DNA of 64,000 bases from JBBRHH01 sp963788015 (GTDB lineage Bacteria > Planctomycetota > Phycisphaerae > Tepidisphaerales > Tepidisphaeraceae). The DNA lies in NCBI GenBank assembly GCA_963788015.1, contig CAWBEY010000001.1, positions 434,001-498,000 on the forward strand. Reading direction: 5' to 3'. Shown in pieces: positions 38,646-48,669 of the stretch. Within the stretch, counting starts at the first letter, position 1. The number at the start of each line of letters is the position of its first letter. The notes beneath the pieces were generated by a model. That model was not told the DNA's origin. It ran no database searches and saw only the letters and a program-made list of their open reading frames with translations. The position numbers and the translations under genes are program-made.

Positions 38646-39473
38646 TCATTGGTCATCATCATCGTGTTTCTTCTGCTTGCGCTGACGCTGCGAACCCGAC
38701 GACTCATCATCACCGGTCTTTTTCTTGGGTTCTACGACGGTGCCCGGGGCCGGCTTCACCCGCAACTCCTGGGACCACCCCTCCTTCTTTGGCTCCAATG
38801 GTGCTCCAGGCAGCTTTGGTTGTTCTTGCGCCTGCGCCGGCCCCTTAAATTGCACCCACGGATTGGCTCCGGGCCTCTTGCCCGTATTGCCTTCCTCAAG
38901 ACGAATGATGCGCTCCCCACCCTCACTGTTTTTGCCCAGCGTGGCGGCCAGCGTCTGAACTTCTCCTTCCCGAATCACCCGCAGCTTGACCTGATCCCCG
39001 GCCTTCATCGAGTGAACGAGCGCAGTCAATTGGGCTGCGTTAAAGACGATCTGATCATCCACCTTTTGCAGCACGTCGTACGGCTGAATGCCAGCCTTGG
39101 CCGCCGGCGAGCCGGGGACCACGCTATCGACGACCAGGCCGGCCCCCTCTGGCTTCAACTTCAACTGGTGCCGCAGCACCGCAGGCGCTTCCGACGTACT
39201 GATGCCCAGAAACGCGCTATTCGCCGCCTCGCCCAGACGATGCGATGCCTCGACCAGTTCCCGTAGATCATTCGATAGTCGGACCTGCGGCTGCGCCGGA
39301 CCCCGCTGCTTTCCCCCCTCTTGAACAACCGCGCCCTCGGCGATGGTGGAAAATGTAACCCCGCCACCGTCACCCACGACGATCCGAAATTGCTGCGGCT
39401 CCTCCTTCTCGGCCGCGTGGCTAAAAGATGCCAGGCCGAAAACCGTTAAAGCCAGTGAAGCTACGATTCGCAT
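38646..39473 (-). CDS. Exported PDZ-domain protein
   Basis: 275 residues. Signal peptide MRIVASLALTVFGLASFSHA. PDZ domain at about residues 88-180: FLGISTSEAPAVLRHQLKL, then GAGLVVDSVVPGSPAAKAGI and QPYDVLQKVDDQIVFNAAQL. No protease domain (no HtrA Ser-His-Asp set), so it is a stand-alone periplasmic PDZ protein. The tail is lysine-rich and ends KQKKHDDDDQ. Intact, single gene. Confidence 0.8.
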   Translation of the reverse strand: MRIVASLALTVFGLASFSHAAEKEEPQQFRIVVGDGGGVTFSTIAEGAVVQEGGKQRGPAQPQVRLSNDLRELVEASHRLGEAANSAFLGISTSEAPAVLRHQLKLKPEGAGLVVDSVVPGSPAAKAGIQPYDVLQKVDDQIVFNAAQLTALVHSMKAGDQVKLRVIREGEVQTLAATLGKNSEGGERIIRLEEGNTGKRPGANPWVQFKGPAQAQEQPKLPGAPLEPKKEGWSQELRVKPAPGTVVEPKKKTGDDESSGSQRQRKQKKHDDDDQ

Positions 39474-39573
39474 TGGTTCTCCTTTTCTGGAAATTCAAAG
39501 TCTGTAATAAGGACATGCAGGCGCGAAGGATTTGTTGCAAGCGACGATCGGCAATGATGGCTTGTCTGAGTCG

Positions 39574-40326
39574 TCAACACTCTATGGAACGGCGCGTTAA
39601 ATCTTTCCGAGGCTGATTTATGCGATGCCGCCATAGCGTCTGAAGAAACTGCGCCGCCACCTTAAAGGACACCTTGGTTGAGCCGTGCTGACGATCCTTG
39701 AACACATAGGGTTGTTCCCAAAGGTGCTTCGGCCTTGCCGTGACAAAGATGTCCAGCATGAGTTTGAAGCCACGGCCGTGCAGATGATCGCGGGCCCGCT
39801 CATACACGGGGCGCTGCATCAGGTAAAAGCCGCTCATCGGATCGGACAGCGGGACTTGCAGGACGCGTTTAGTGAGGGCGGTGGCGACGTCGCTGCCGAG
39901 CTTTCGGTACCAAGGCCAATTCGAAAAACCTCCGCCCCGAATGCGACGCGATCCGACTGCCATTTCGGCCCCTTGTTCGATGGCTCGAATCATGGAAGGC
40001 AACACCGCGGCATCGTGGGAAAGATCGGCGTTGACAGAGCCGACAATCGTACCGGTCGATTCGCGGAAGCCGCGCAGGACGGCGCTGGCCAATCCTCGCT
40101 CGTGCTCGCGAACGATCAATCGAATGGTCGGATTGGTGCGCATCGCGTCCTGGATGGCCTTGATGGTGCCATCCGTTGAAGAGTCATCGACGAAGACGAT
40201 CTCGTGATCCCACGCCTGTAGAGGTGGACAGATGGCCGCTAAAAGTAGGGGAATATTCTCCCGCTCCCGATACGTCGGGACGATAAGGCTTACTTTCGTA
40301 GGGGGGATTGCTGGCGCGGCCATCAC
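39574..40326 (-). CDS. Family 2 glycosyltransferase, DPM1/dolichol-phosphate-mannose synthase type
   Basis: 250 residues. GT-A fold: VSLIVPTYRERENIPLLLAA, EIVFVDDSSTDGT (nucleotide-binding Asp pair), GLASAVLRGFRESTG, then NADLSHDAAVLPSMI in the DxD position and AVGSRRIRGGGFSNWPWYRK, characteristic of polyprenyl-phosphate sugar synthases. There is no C-terminal membrane span, as in DPM1-type enzymes. It would charge a lipid carrier with a sugar from a nucleotide donor, fitting the lipid-sugar-dependent GT-C enzyme encoded at 41615. It lies 38 bases after the dehydrogenase on the same strand. Confidence 0.85.
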   Translation of the reverse strand: MMAAPAIPPTKVSLIVPTYRERENIPLLLAAICPPLQAWDHEIVFVDDSSTDGTIKAIQDAMRTNPTIRLIVREHERGLASAVLRGFRESTGTIVGSVNADLSHDAAVLPSMIRAIEQGAEMAVGSRRIRGGGFSNWPWYRKLGSDVATALTKRVLQVPLSDPMSGFYLMQRPVYERARDHLHGRGFKLMLDIFVTARPKHLWEQPYVFKDRQHGSTKVSFKVAAQFLQTLWRHRINQPRKDLTRRSIEC

Positions 40327-40364
40327 CTGTCCTCATACAAAATGCGATGCGGAGTTTAGAAATC

Positions 40365-41576
40365 TTATTGCAGTCGATCCGTAGCTGCTGGCAACAGGAT
40401 TCTCTGAGGAGGAACTTGTTCCCGGGCCTCCTGTTCCACAATCCCCCACGGATCGATTAATACTTTGGTCGAGCATATTTTGAGGCCTCGGTATTCTCGA
40501 TGGGGCGTCACGACAAAAAGTACTTCACATTGATCGAGCACCCGATCCAGGCTCACCAGGTTGGGATCAACGACATGCGGATCGGTACAGAGGACTTCCA
40601 GAGATTCTTGAAGGAGTATGTCGCGCAGTTGATTGGCTGGTGAACGTCGGGTGTCGTTGCTTTCGGCTTTGAATGCATAGCCAAGCAGTCCCACTTTCGC
40701 ATTTTGCAAATCCATTTTCGCCTTGACGAAGTCGACCAGTCGTTGCGACATCCCGTCATTGGTTCGCATTGCCGTTTGCAACAGGCTATCGCGGGAAGGC
40801 ATCATTCCGGCCAGGAATAGGGCTGAATCCTTTCGCAGGCAAGGGCCGCCTACAAGGCCGGCTTTTGGGAACCCCGCCATCCTTGGGTAGTCCCGCAGGC
40901 GGCATCGAACAGCGCCGGCCGTCCAGACCTTGCTCCAACAAAGTCAGATAGAAATCGTTCGCGAGCGCGAAGTGCGCATATCGGTAGGCGTTGGCGAGCA
41001 ACTTCGCGGCCTCTGCTTCCTCGGGAGTCAAGTGAATGAAAGACGGGGCGAACGCGAACAGTTCCTCCACTTTGTGAAATCCGCTCGGCTGGTCACAACC
41101 GACCAATTGCGGCAAGACCTGCATTTCCTGGAGGGCGTGTCCTTCGACAGACCTTTCGGGGCAGTAGGCAACATCAACGTTGGAACCGAGCAGTTCGTCC
41201 GCACACTTCATCACCTGGCGGGTGACCCCTGGGGCAACGGTCCCGCGGAGAATGATCAGCCGCACCTGCGTCATGACGTGGAGCAAGTGGGCGATTGCCT
41301 TTGAAGTCATCTCGTAGGTGGAGATGATCAGGACTGCACAATGCGCGGCCTCCTCCAGTCGGTCGGTTAGAGAAATGCGATCATGCACCGCGACAAGCGC
41401 CTCCTGTCCGCCGGTTTCCCTATGCGGATACCGGCCACCGCGTATGGCCTGCAAGCGGACCTGGTCGGTGTCGCAGATCATCACGCGCTGCGCTGGGCAA
41501 GGGAAACAGCCAGGGGTAATCCGATATGCCCAGCGCCGCCCACGACCACGATTTCCGGCCTGCTTGTCGTCACCAT
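40365..41576 (-). CDS. UDP-glucose/UDP-ManNAc-type nucleotide-sugar dehydrogenase (frameshifted)
   Basis: About 400 residues after joining frames near 41500 and 40890. N-terminal NAD fold starts MVTTSRPEIVVVGGAGHIGL, with VMICDTDQVRLQAI. The middle domain has the family signature YCPERSVEGHALQEMQVLPQ and TPEEAEAAKLLANAYRYAHF. The catalytic cysteine is in GLVGGPCLRKDS, and the C-terminal UDP-binding domain in VGLLGYAFKAESNDTRRSPA. These enzymes oxidise a sugar nucleotide at C6 to a uronic acid for surface polysaccharide. The ATG at 41576 was chosen because it begins the Rossmann strand; the frame running further upstream is not homologous. Confidence 0.85.
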
Positions 41577-41614
41577 AACCTCGTTGAATCAATGACTGTC
41601 GAGCGTCCATCTTC

Positions 41615-43165
41615 TTACTGATTATCGGTAGCAGGCGCTTTGTACTTCCGGAGGTGCAGATCAAAGCGGCGTCTGGACATTTCTGGAAATATCTTGTTTT
41701 CGACCAGTGTCCAGGTTGCCGGCAGGCTAATGGCGTCAGGCGGATCGTCGCCGCTGATGAGCCAGACATAGCGGTTGCTTAGACGGGCCAGGTCGGCGTC
41801 ATGAATAACGTCGGTATCGACGGCAATTGGGCCGCCTTTGTAGTCGTCGAACGGGGATCCATCGCTGTAGGCGCGGCAGGCAAGGCGGTTGTGACTGTGG
41901 TACAGAGCGGGGAAGTAGAACCACGAGGAACTGACGACGATAAGGTCGGCCGGTTCGTGCCGCGACTCGATATACTCGATTAACCCACGCATTCCTGGAT
42001 ACGGGGCCATGTCCAGCGCGAACCAGGAGTGCCAGCATTCCACAGCGGCCGCGGAGAGAAGGAGGAGCGCGACGGAGTTTCGCATCATGCGACGGCGCAG
42101 GCCGCCGATGGCAGCGGCGATGCCGACCAGCAGGAATATCTGGGCAAAGGCCAGGTATCGCGAGAGAAAGATATTGGATCCGAGGCGGGATGCGATGGCG
42201 CCGGCCGCGAAGGGGACGACGGCGAGGCTGGCGGTAAGCCAGGCACCGCGCGTGCCGCGAATGATGAGGCTAACGACAATGGCGAGACAGGCTGCGGCGG
42301 CCAGCCATCTCCGGGTGGGGGAGGCGGAACCATCGATAAACATGTCGTAACATCGCTGCAAAACGTCGTTGGCCGTCAATGGACCGGTCCAGAAATGGTC
42401 TTCAACGCGATGCACCTGCTTGACCATGGTTGGAAGCCACAGCGCCCAAAGCGCTCCGATGACGAGGTAGGCTTTCACGCAGGCCCGGAAGCGCCGATCG
42501 GAGACAAGTCGCTTGAGGTTATGGGCGGATGCGGTGATGAAATAGCCGGTGAGGAAGACCACTTCGGCCGCAATGGTGAAGAGTGCGAATGGGTGGGTGT
42601 AGGCCAATAAAACTGTCCAGATGACATGCGCCACCCAGCGCCGTCGGGAATGATCGCTGGGCTGAAGGGCGCGGAGGAGTGACCAGGCTGAAAAGGCGAC
42701 CAGCATTGTGGCCAGGGCGTACATTCGGGCATCCCAAGTGACCAGAATCTGCCGAATGCTCAGGGCCGCGAGGGCGGCGGCGAATAAGCCGATCCACCGC
42801 GCATTGGCCTTCGCGCCAACGTCATCTGTCTGGCTCTGAGGGCCAAAGGCTTCGGCGACGAAGAGGTAGATCCCAATGATGGTTGCTCCAGCGAGCAGGA
42901 CATTTAGCCCGCGCATGGCGATGAGTGAATCGCCGAAGGCGGCGGTCCAAGCCTTGAGTAAGACGAAGTAAAGGGGAAGGTGAGAGTTTCGGGCGACGCG
43001 GGCGATCATTTCAAGAAGGCCGAATCGGGTTGTGCGCCAACTGGAGGCTTCGTCAAACCAGATGCTGCGGTCGCCAAGGTGATAAGTCCTGATGGCCATG
43101 GCCGCGACAACGATGGCCGCGACGAGAAGTGCCGAGCGGGATTGTTTAGTAGTCTTTGTCGACAT
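41615..43165 (-). CDS. GT-C glycosyltransferase (family 39/ArnT-like) membrane protein
   Basis: 516 residues, intact, from MSTKTTKQSRSALLVAAIVV. About 11 membrane spans. The first periplasmic loop carries the GT-C acidic motif GDRSIWFDEASSW. Further on: RNSHLPLYFVLLKAWTAAFG with the aromatic loop typical of PMT/ArnT proteins, and a C-terminal periplasmic domain (PADLIVVSSSWFYFPALYHS). These enzymes move a sugar from a polyprenyl-phosphate carrier onto an acceptor outside the membrane. First gene of the glycan cluster; the GT2 two genes down could supply its donor. Confidence 0.8.
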   Translation of the reverse strand: MSTKTTKQSRSALLVAAIVVAAMAIRTYHLGDRSIWFDEASSWRTTRFGLLEMIARVARNSHLPLYFVLLKAWTAAFGDSLIAMRGLNVLLAGATIIGIYLFVAEAFGPQSQTDDVGAKANARWIGLFAAALAALSIRQILVTWDARMYALATMLVAFSAWSLLRALQPSDHSRRRWVAHVIWTVLLAYTHPFALFTIAAEVVFLTGYFITASAHNLKRLVSDRRFRACVKAYLVIGALWALWLPTMVKQVHRVEDHFWTGPLTANDVLQRCYDMFIDGSASPTRRWLAAAACLAIVVSLIIRGTRGAWLTASLAVVPFAAGAIASRLGSNIFLSRYLAFAQIFLLVGIAAAIGGLRRRMMRNSVALLLLSAAAVECWHSWFALDMAPYPGMRGLIEYIESRHEPADLIVVSSSWFYFPALYHSHNRLACRAYSDGSPFDDYKGGPIAVDTDVIHDADLARLSNRYVWLISGDDPPDAISLPATWTLVENKIFPEMSRRRFDLHLRKYKAPATDNQ

Positions 43166-43261
43166 GGGTGACGGGCCTTCGTGCTTATGCACCAAAGGAT
43201 AATCGGTTAGTTGATTGGGATGTCCGTTTTGCGGTGCAAAATTTGAGTTGCGGAGAGGGAC

Positions 43262-43307
43262 TGAGGACTGACAAGGGTTTAGGCCGGAAATGGTGGTAAA
43301 AAGCGCC
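43262..43307. repeat. Interspersed repeat, copy 1 (tgaggactgacaagggttta core)
   Basis: A core of about 24 bases, tgagga(c/t)tgacaagggtttaggcc, followed 14-15 bases later by gtaaaaagcg, recurs at 62528-62573 in the same orientation. Both copies are preceded by ttgagttgcg. No coding potential. Confidence 0.75.
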
Positions 43308-43421
43308 CCCAAATGCACCCCAAAACCTCCCCCAATCCTCCCCATTTTCGCCCCCTTTCCGCCGTAAAACCTCCCTGTTTCCTCCCTGAAACCGCCCCTT
43401 TCGACCCGGGGGAATACTTTC

Positions 43422-43450
43422 TCACCACGGAGGCACGGAGGGCACGGAGG
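43422..43450. repeat. Interspersed repeat with ccgtg steps, copy 2
   Basis: Reverse complement of 10341-10370 (tcaccacggaggcacggagg then gcacggagg), identical over about 28 bases. It is followed by a looser related run (gcggagcggctgagagtcgcggag). Confidence 0.7.
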
Positions 43451-44207
43451 AGGAGAGGAGTTTACCGCGGAGCGGCTGAGAGTCGCGGAGAGGCGGGGAG
43501 GTGTGATAGGCTTTCACTTGGGTTTGTTTTGTTTTGGGGCTGCGGGCTTGGGGGGAATGGCCATGGGGAAGGCGATGAACCAGGAAGTCTCGAAGGCACG
43601 ACGCGGTGCAGGGGTGAGTTGGCCGCTGGGGGGTGGGAGGGTTGTGGGGTTGGTTTGCTTTGAATTTGGGCGTGTCGGAGCGGGGCGCCCATGCCACGTT
43701 TGGATGGGATGAAGAACTGCTATTTGATTGTCAAAGAACGCTGCGGCCGGTTTGGGGGATGGGAGTGGGGTGTCCCTCCTTTTTGGCGGCCGGAGCTTCC
43801 GTAGGGGAAGCTAACATTAACCTATCATGCGGAGGAGGGGTTTGTAAAGGGAATTCTGGACATTCGGATTTCGGATTGGGGATTGCACACATGTCCTGGA
43901 GAAAGCGGAGCGGGAAGCGAGCGGTGGGTGAAACAGACGGTGCGGCGGGTAGGAATGGAGCGGCCGGGGAAGGCGGAGGAGTGGTGATATGAGTAATTTG
44001 GATGGACGGCCGGAAATTATGAAGGGCATCTTCTCCTCGGCGAGGGAGGCCGGCAAGGACGAAAGTGAAGTAGTGTTGATATGGACAAATTTGGAATTAC
44101 TAGCTGCGTCCGCTTTCAATTCATCCTAGAATGACTGAATGACCTGGTTATTGTCGATAATAGGAACCGAGTTCCGAAATGGAGTGGGATCGTGAAGCAT
44201 ACATTGG

Positions 44208-45457
44208 TTGTTCCCTTCACTTTGCGATGCTTTTGCTGTCCCAACGTGGGCTGATGAGCGCTGTTACATCACCGTCCCCCTCCAACTCTTCAGCGACCAC
44301 GCGAGCCATACGTGCGGCGCGTCTTGGCCACAGCTCGGCGGCTGGCGGATGCGGCTGCGAAGGAGTTTCAATCACTCAGGCCGGAACAACAGACGCGTTA
44401 AAGCGATAAGTACATCGGCCCTCAAATTGGCGGGAGATATCGAGAACGCCAAGTTGATGGCTGTCGGGGCGGGCATCGACGCTGAGACGGCGGTCAGGCT
44501 GGTTCAGATCGCCATCTACCAAGCCATGGCCGGCGATATCATGGTGCCTGGACGACAGCATCTGCCAACAAAGATCCCGCAAGCCATGCGGGTTCAATGG
44601 GCTATTGCGGTGGCGCAGGCCAAAGCCGGCGACGTGGACGGAGGTAAAGCAATAGCGGCGACTTTGATTCAAGACATGGCCAAGTCTGTGGCTTATTCTC
44701 AAATTGCCGCCGTCCAGCGCAAGGCGGGCGACACGCGTGGAGCACTTAAGACCCTTGATCTGGCTCTTGCTGCTGCGAACCGAGTCAGCGACCGGAACAA
44801 GACATCGGCCAAGGCGGGTGGCGAGCGAACTGGCTGAAGCCGGTGATGTGAACGAGATATTGCATTGCCCTGAGGGCGATAAAGAAGACCACGACACCTA
44901 TGCATTCGGCAAAATTGCGTCGGTGCAAGCCCGCCATGGCGACATCACCGTGCTCGCAAGACAACTGCGGGGCTGACAGAGGAGTCGCAAAGACCCTATA
45001 CCTTTCGACAAAACGCCGAAGGACAGGTGGAAGCCGGTGATTTGGACGGCGCGAAGGCAATGGCCACATCAATGAGCGACGGGGGAGCGAAGGCGTGGAC
45101 GTTTGCGACAATTGCGTTGAGCTATGCGAAGACCGGCGACGAGGCGGCTGTGAATTCGGCGATCGCTGCGGCCCGAAAAGCGGCCTCCGATGAAAATGCT
45201 GAGATAAGACGCATCTGGAAATGCGTTTTATCGAGGCTCAGGCACGACTGGGCGATATCGAGGGTGCAAGAACGAAAGCCGCGAAACTCGAGGTCGCGAG
45301 GGATCAGAAGATGATGTATCGAACAATCGCCCAAGTGCAGGCTGAAGCCGGCGATGCGGACAGCGCAATCAAGACGGTCAGAGATGCGGAAGAGGATCCG
45401 GTGCAACGCGTTGAGGCCATTTGCGACATGGTTGACGCTCTGAGGGTACCGCGATGA
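44208..45457 (+). CDS. AGD-repeat helical protein (frameshifted, start uncertain)
   Basis: At least nine copies of a helix-pair repeat with a period of about 33 residues, each marked by A-G-D or similar: KLAGDIENAK, MAGDIMV, KAGDVDGGKA, KAGDTRGALK, EAGDVNEI, HGDITVL, EAGDLDGAKA, KTGDEAAV, RLGDIEGART, EAGDADSAIK. The intervening helix reads like IAVAQAKAGD or IAAVQRKAGD. This is the tetratricopeptide-like repeat found in several planctomycete exported proteins. The frame changes at least three times (about 44815, 44975-45020, 45220), and no clean signal peptide could be read before 44400. Function unknown, probably protein-binding. Confidence 0.6.
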
Positions 45458-45486
45458 GTCGGCTTGCCCACCATTTGGGCCAGAAA

Positions 45487-45650
45487 TCAATACGTTTTTA
45501 AACTCAGCAACTCGTCGTTCATCTCTCCCCATTTCACTTCATCCGCGAACTGCTTTGGCGTCATAAACCATTTCAGCTTCGGGCGTCTGGCCGAAACCTC
45601 TTCCGAAAACTCAAGCAAACCCGCGCGACCCTTCTTAATCCGAATTATTC
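45487..45650 (-). pseudogene. C-terminal fragment of an unidentified gene
   Basis: An open stretch without a start, bounded upstream by a stop, reads LLEFSEEVSARRPKLKWFMT then PKQFADEVKWGEMNDELLSL and a stop at 45487. The composition is that of a real protein end, unlike its alternative frames. Family not recognised. Upstream sequence of the gene is missing. Confidence 0.4.
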
Positions 45651-46170
45651 AGGGCTAATAGTCGCGATAGGCGTGAAAGTTATGTACTGCGAGACTTCCA
45701 CTACAAGGGTCGGCGTTTTTGGCTGGCGATGCGCAAACCACCCCCCCCATGAGATCTTGTGTTGTCTTTGGGTCAGGGCCCAGCGCCGCACTCAGAGACC
45801 GATTGACCGCGGAATTGAACTACCTCCACTACGGCCAATGCGCCGCCAGCTTCACGATGATCCGTCGCGTGGGCTGAATGATGACGAGATTCAACTAGGG
45901 GCAATGCCGACGTGAGTCTTTCATCGATTAATGCCACTTCACGATTCACCTTTTTTGCTGAGTTTGTGGGATGATTTGGTGTGGGGGTGGAGGAGGGCTG
46001 GTGGGGCGGTGGGCGGGGTGAGGGGTGGAAGGGGCTGGCCGGGGCGGATGCGGCGGTGGATATTATGAACGTCCCCTTATCCTCTTCCCTTTATGTTATC
46101 CCGAGACAGAGCATGAATGTCCCCCTTATCCATCCCGAATTTTATAATGCCGAGCTACCCCTCTTGTAAT
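45651..46170. other. Intergenic stretch with a short direct repeat
   Basis: No gene supported. Near-direct repeats atgaacgtccccttatcc (about 46064) and atgaatgtcccccttatcc (about 46111), 29 bases apart. Confidence 0.5.
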
Positions 46171-46623
46171 TTAAGTTAGCCGATCAGCATATTCGCCGCC
46201 ATCTCGTTTCTCCGAACTTTGAACGTTGTTTGTACGTGGGAGTTGACACCTCCAGACTTTGAATATCTTACAATCACCGTAACAAAAATGGAGCCTGTTG
46301 CCTTTCGAAAATCCCTTGTTACCTCCTGCGCCGTTTGCTGAATCTATCAATTTAATGGTCACAGTAGTGGATGGTCCGATCGCATCCTGGAAACCTGCGT
46401 CAATTTGGGCTGTAAGCCACTTGTTGAGCTCTTGAATTGTCCGTATCTCATCTGCATCATCTTGGGAAATCGAAATCGAGTGTCCAAGATTATTGAGCTG
46501 AGACTGATTAGTTCGTTGGTCACTACATCCGAGGGTAACCAATAGAAGGAATAGTACGGTTGGACGTATCAAATTGTGAAGTGTCGCGTTAAATTTAGAG
46601 GCCAGCATGTTCAATCGTCCCAT
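46171..46623 (-). CDS. Small lipoprotein of unknown function
   Basis: 150 residues. The hydrophobic signal LIRPTVLFLLLVTLGCS has a lipobox with the acylated Cys at about residue 33, so the mature protein would be membrane-anchored. GGAGG lies nine bases before the start. The mature part contains TIQELNKWLTAQIDAGFQDA and two Cys near the end (HFCYGDCKIFKVWRC). No family recognised. The gene is clearly lower in GC than the rest of the window, as is the lipoprotein gene at 47232. Confidence 0.6.
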   Translation of the reverse strand: MGRLNMLASKFNATLHNLIRPTVLFLLLVTLGCSDQRTNQSQLNNLGHSISISQDDADEIRTIQELNKWLTAQIDAGFQDAIGPSTTVTIKLIDSANGAGGNKGFSKGNRLHFCYGDCKIFKVWRCQLPRTNNVQSSEKRDGGEYADRLT

Positions 46624-47231
46624 AAATCGAACCTCCAGCTGCTAATAGACAATGACATTACCTTTGAATCTAGAACATCCCTCGTCATAGCAGCGAAAGG
46701 CGGAAAGTGTCCATCACGAATGTTCTGGGTAGCGGCCAATGATCTTCCTCATAGTCAACAGGAGACGTAGATGTACTTCTGCCATTCCGGACGACCGTCG
46801 GGTGCCTGTGGCAATTCCGAAAGCAGAAAAGGATAAGTACATTATTCACCAGTTTCTATTCCTTCGAGTCATTCGGCACACCAGCAGCTTATCATATCCT
46901 TGCATCCCCGCCACAGTGCGCAACGGATAGGGCGATGGTGCTGAAGAAAAAGGGATAGTCCATTGTTACGAGATGCCATCCAAACCATCATCCGGGGCGG
47001 CCGGCCCTACGGCGATGAAGTCTGGCAGACTGTGCATCAGCCGTTGCCTGGGCCTTGCTATCATCCTTGCGCCTGTGCGGCCGATCGACAAAAGAGCCCG
47101 CTGACGGCCTCCTGTCAGCGAAAATATGGGGAAATTTTGAACATGTACTTACTCCCCTTCGATTTCCCCTTTAATTAATGCTACCCGGCTAGCAAGATCA
47201 CCGATCACCCTCTTCCGAAATTCGAGCACGT
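46624..47231. other. Lower-GC intergenic stretch
   Basis: No gene supported on either strand; frames are short and lack family features. Lower GC than the window average. Confidence 0.5.
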
Positions 47232-47660
47232 CTAGTTGACCTCGCAATTCCAACCTCGCTGGACCATACTCACGAACGCGTACGATATTACAGCCTCCAG
47301 ACCATAATAAGGGGTGTTCATTGTCCAGATGTCGCAGGATGATTTGATTTGCAACACTGTACGTTCGAACGAAAGTGTCGTCTGCTTTTCTGCATTGTAT
47401 TGCATAATATCAAGTAATACCGGGAGTAATACCGTGCCACAATCGACCAAGTGGCTAGTGTCGCTATTCGACACGTATACCGCTCCATTGGTTACGGATA
47501 TGCCTTCACTGGGGTGCGCACGCTTAATGGCAACAATCACGTCCGCTCGCCGTATCTCCGTTCCTCCAACGCACAGCGATTCACCAGTGTGATTATCTCT
47601 GCAGCCGCTAAGCATACAACTACTGAAGATTGCCAGGGTGATATTAATATTCTTGTGCAC
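47232..47660 (-). CDS. Small lipoprotein of unknown function
   Basis: 142 residues. Signal MHKNINITLAIFSSCMLSGC with lipobox LSGC. The mature part has further cysteines (ESLCVGG, VDCGTV, SSCDIW, WNCEVN). The phrase RRADVIVAIKRAHPSEGISV followed by GTVLLPVLLDIMQYNAEKQT suggests a mixed alpha/beta domain. No family recognised. Same low-GC region and orientation as the lipoprotein at 46171. Confidence 0.6.
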   Translation of the reverse strand: MHKNINITLAIFSSCMLSGCRDNHTGESLCVGGTEIRRADVIVAIKRAHPSEGISVTNGAVYVSNSDTSHLVDCGTVLLPVLLDIMQYNAEKQTTLSFERTVLQIKSSCDIWTMNTPYYGLEAVISYAFVSMVQRGWNCEVN

Positions 47661-47676
47661 GGTTCAACTCTTTATC

Positions 47677-47700
47677 TGCCGCCCTCAGGAAAGGGCGGCA
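47677..47700 (-). terminator. Hairpin overlapping the end of the kinase gene
   Basis: tgccgccct and agggcggca pair around a 6-base loop, overlapping the kinase stop codon. No U run follows, so termination is uncertain. Nearly the same hairpin ends the subtilase gene at 58977. Confidence 0.45.
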
Positions 47701-48625
47701 AGCGTTGCATTGAAATCGCGGACGCCGGTGCTGGCGCCGAGGGCGGTGCAGCAGTCGGCGGCGGCGCGGTTGGCGAAATGGCGCGGCCTTCTCCAAGGGC
47801 ATTTTGTGGATTAGGCCGGTGAGCAGGCCGCCGAACCAGGTGTCGCCGGCGCCGGTGGTGTCGACGACTGGACCTGGGTAGGCGGGGACGATGACGGCCT
47901 GGTGCCGTCGTCGAGGTAGCAGCCTTCGGCGTCGAGCTTGATGCCGATGAGGCCCGTGGGCATGTGCCGGCGGAAGACGGCGACCATTTGCGGCGGGGTC
48001 GGTTTCGCCGGTGAGGGACGGCGGCTTCGGTGCGGCTGGGGGCGAAGATGTCGAGGTGGGGGAGGATCGGCCAGAGGAGGTCGCGGATCGCCCGGCGGAT
48101 TGACGGTGTCGAGGGCGATCTTGCGTTTGGGGGCGAACGGCGCGAAGCTCGGCGAGGACGGTGGGGAGGTGCGGGGGTGAGGGTGGGCAGGAGGCCGAAA
48201 TAGCCGACCTGCACGCACTGGCATTTTTGGAAGATCGGGAAGCAGCGGCGGAAGGCGTCGGCGTCGAGCAGTGGGGTGACGCCGGGCGTGTGGAAGAAGC
48301 AGCGTTCGCCGCCGGGTTCGACGGCGACGACGGTGGCGCTGGTTTGGGCGTCGGGTGGTTCGAAGACGGCCGGAGGTGTCGAGGCCGGCTGGAGCTGGAG
48401 GCGGTCGAGGACGGCGGCGCCCAGGACGTCTTTGCCGACCAGCCCGGCGGCGGCGACGTTCATGCCGAGCTTGGCCATGGCGAGGCCGGTGTTGCAGACG
48501 TTGCCGCCGGTGGTGAGGGTGATGGAGTTGAGGAGGTGCAGGCCGCCGGGGGCGGGGGGATGGCGGAGGTCCATCGGCTCGGCGATGAGATCGGCGACGA
48601 TGAGTCCGAAGATGGCGGCGTGCAT
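47685..48625 (-). CDS. PfkB/ribokinase-family carbohydrate kinase (multiply frameshifted)
   Basis: About 313 residues after joining several frames. Starts MHAAIFGLIVADLIAEPMDL, with the PfkB N-terminal substrate motif LTTGGNVCNTGLAMAKLGMN, then AAGLVGKDVLGAAVLDRLQ and GERCFFHTPGVTPLLDADAF. The second PfkB signature with the catalytic Asp, VDTTGAGDTWFGGLL, is at about 47868-47826 in a third frame, and the C-terminus ends GASTGVRDFNATLAALS. Family members phosphorylate sugars or nucleosides with ATP in the cytoplasm. Substrate unknown. Frame changes fall at about 48430-48350, 48180, 47990, 47900 and 47790. Confidence 0.75.
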
Positions 48626-48669
48626 GGAGTGCGGGATTTGGGGACGGGTGCGGCGAGTTGCGGAGAGGA

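Larger units (their letters stand above)
43166..44178. other. Gene-poor kilobase with interspersed repeats
   Basis: No convincing gene on either strand; frames are short and of skewed composition. Contents: a repeat shared with 62528 (43262-43307), the second ccgtg-type repeat (43422-43450), and long purine-rich runs on the plus strand from 43430 to 44000. Confidence 0.6.

Noticed and set aside
43421..44000. CRISPR or tandem-repeat array
   Set aside because: The cacgg-type steps are short, irregular and without unique spacers of constant length; no cas genes in the window.
46739..46930. 63-residue frame in the low-GC island
   Set aside because: No ribosome-binding site, no membrane or family feature, and length expected by chance at this GC content.
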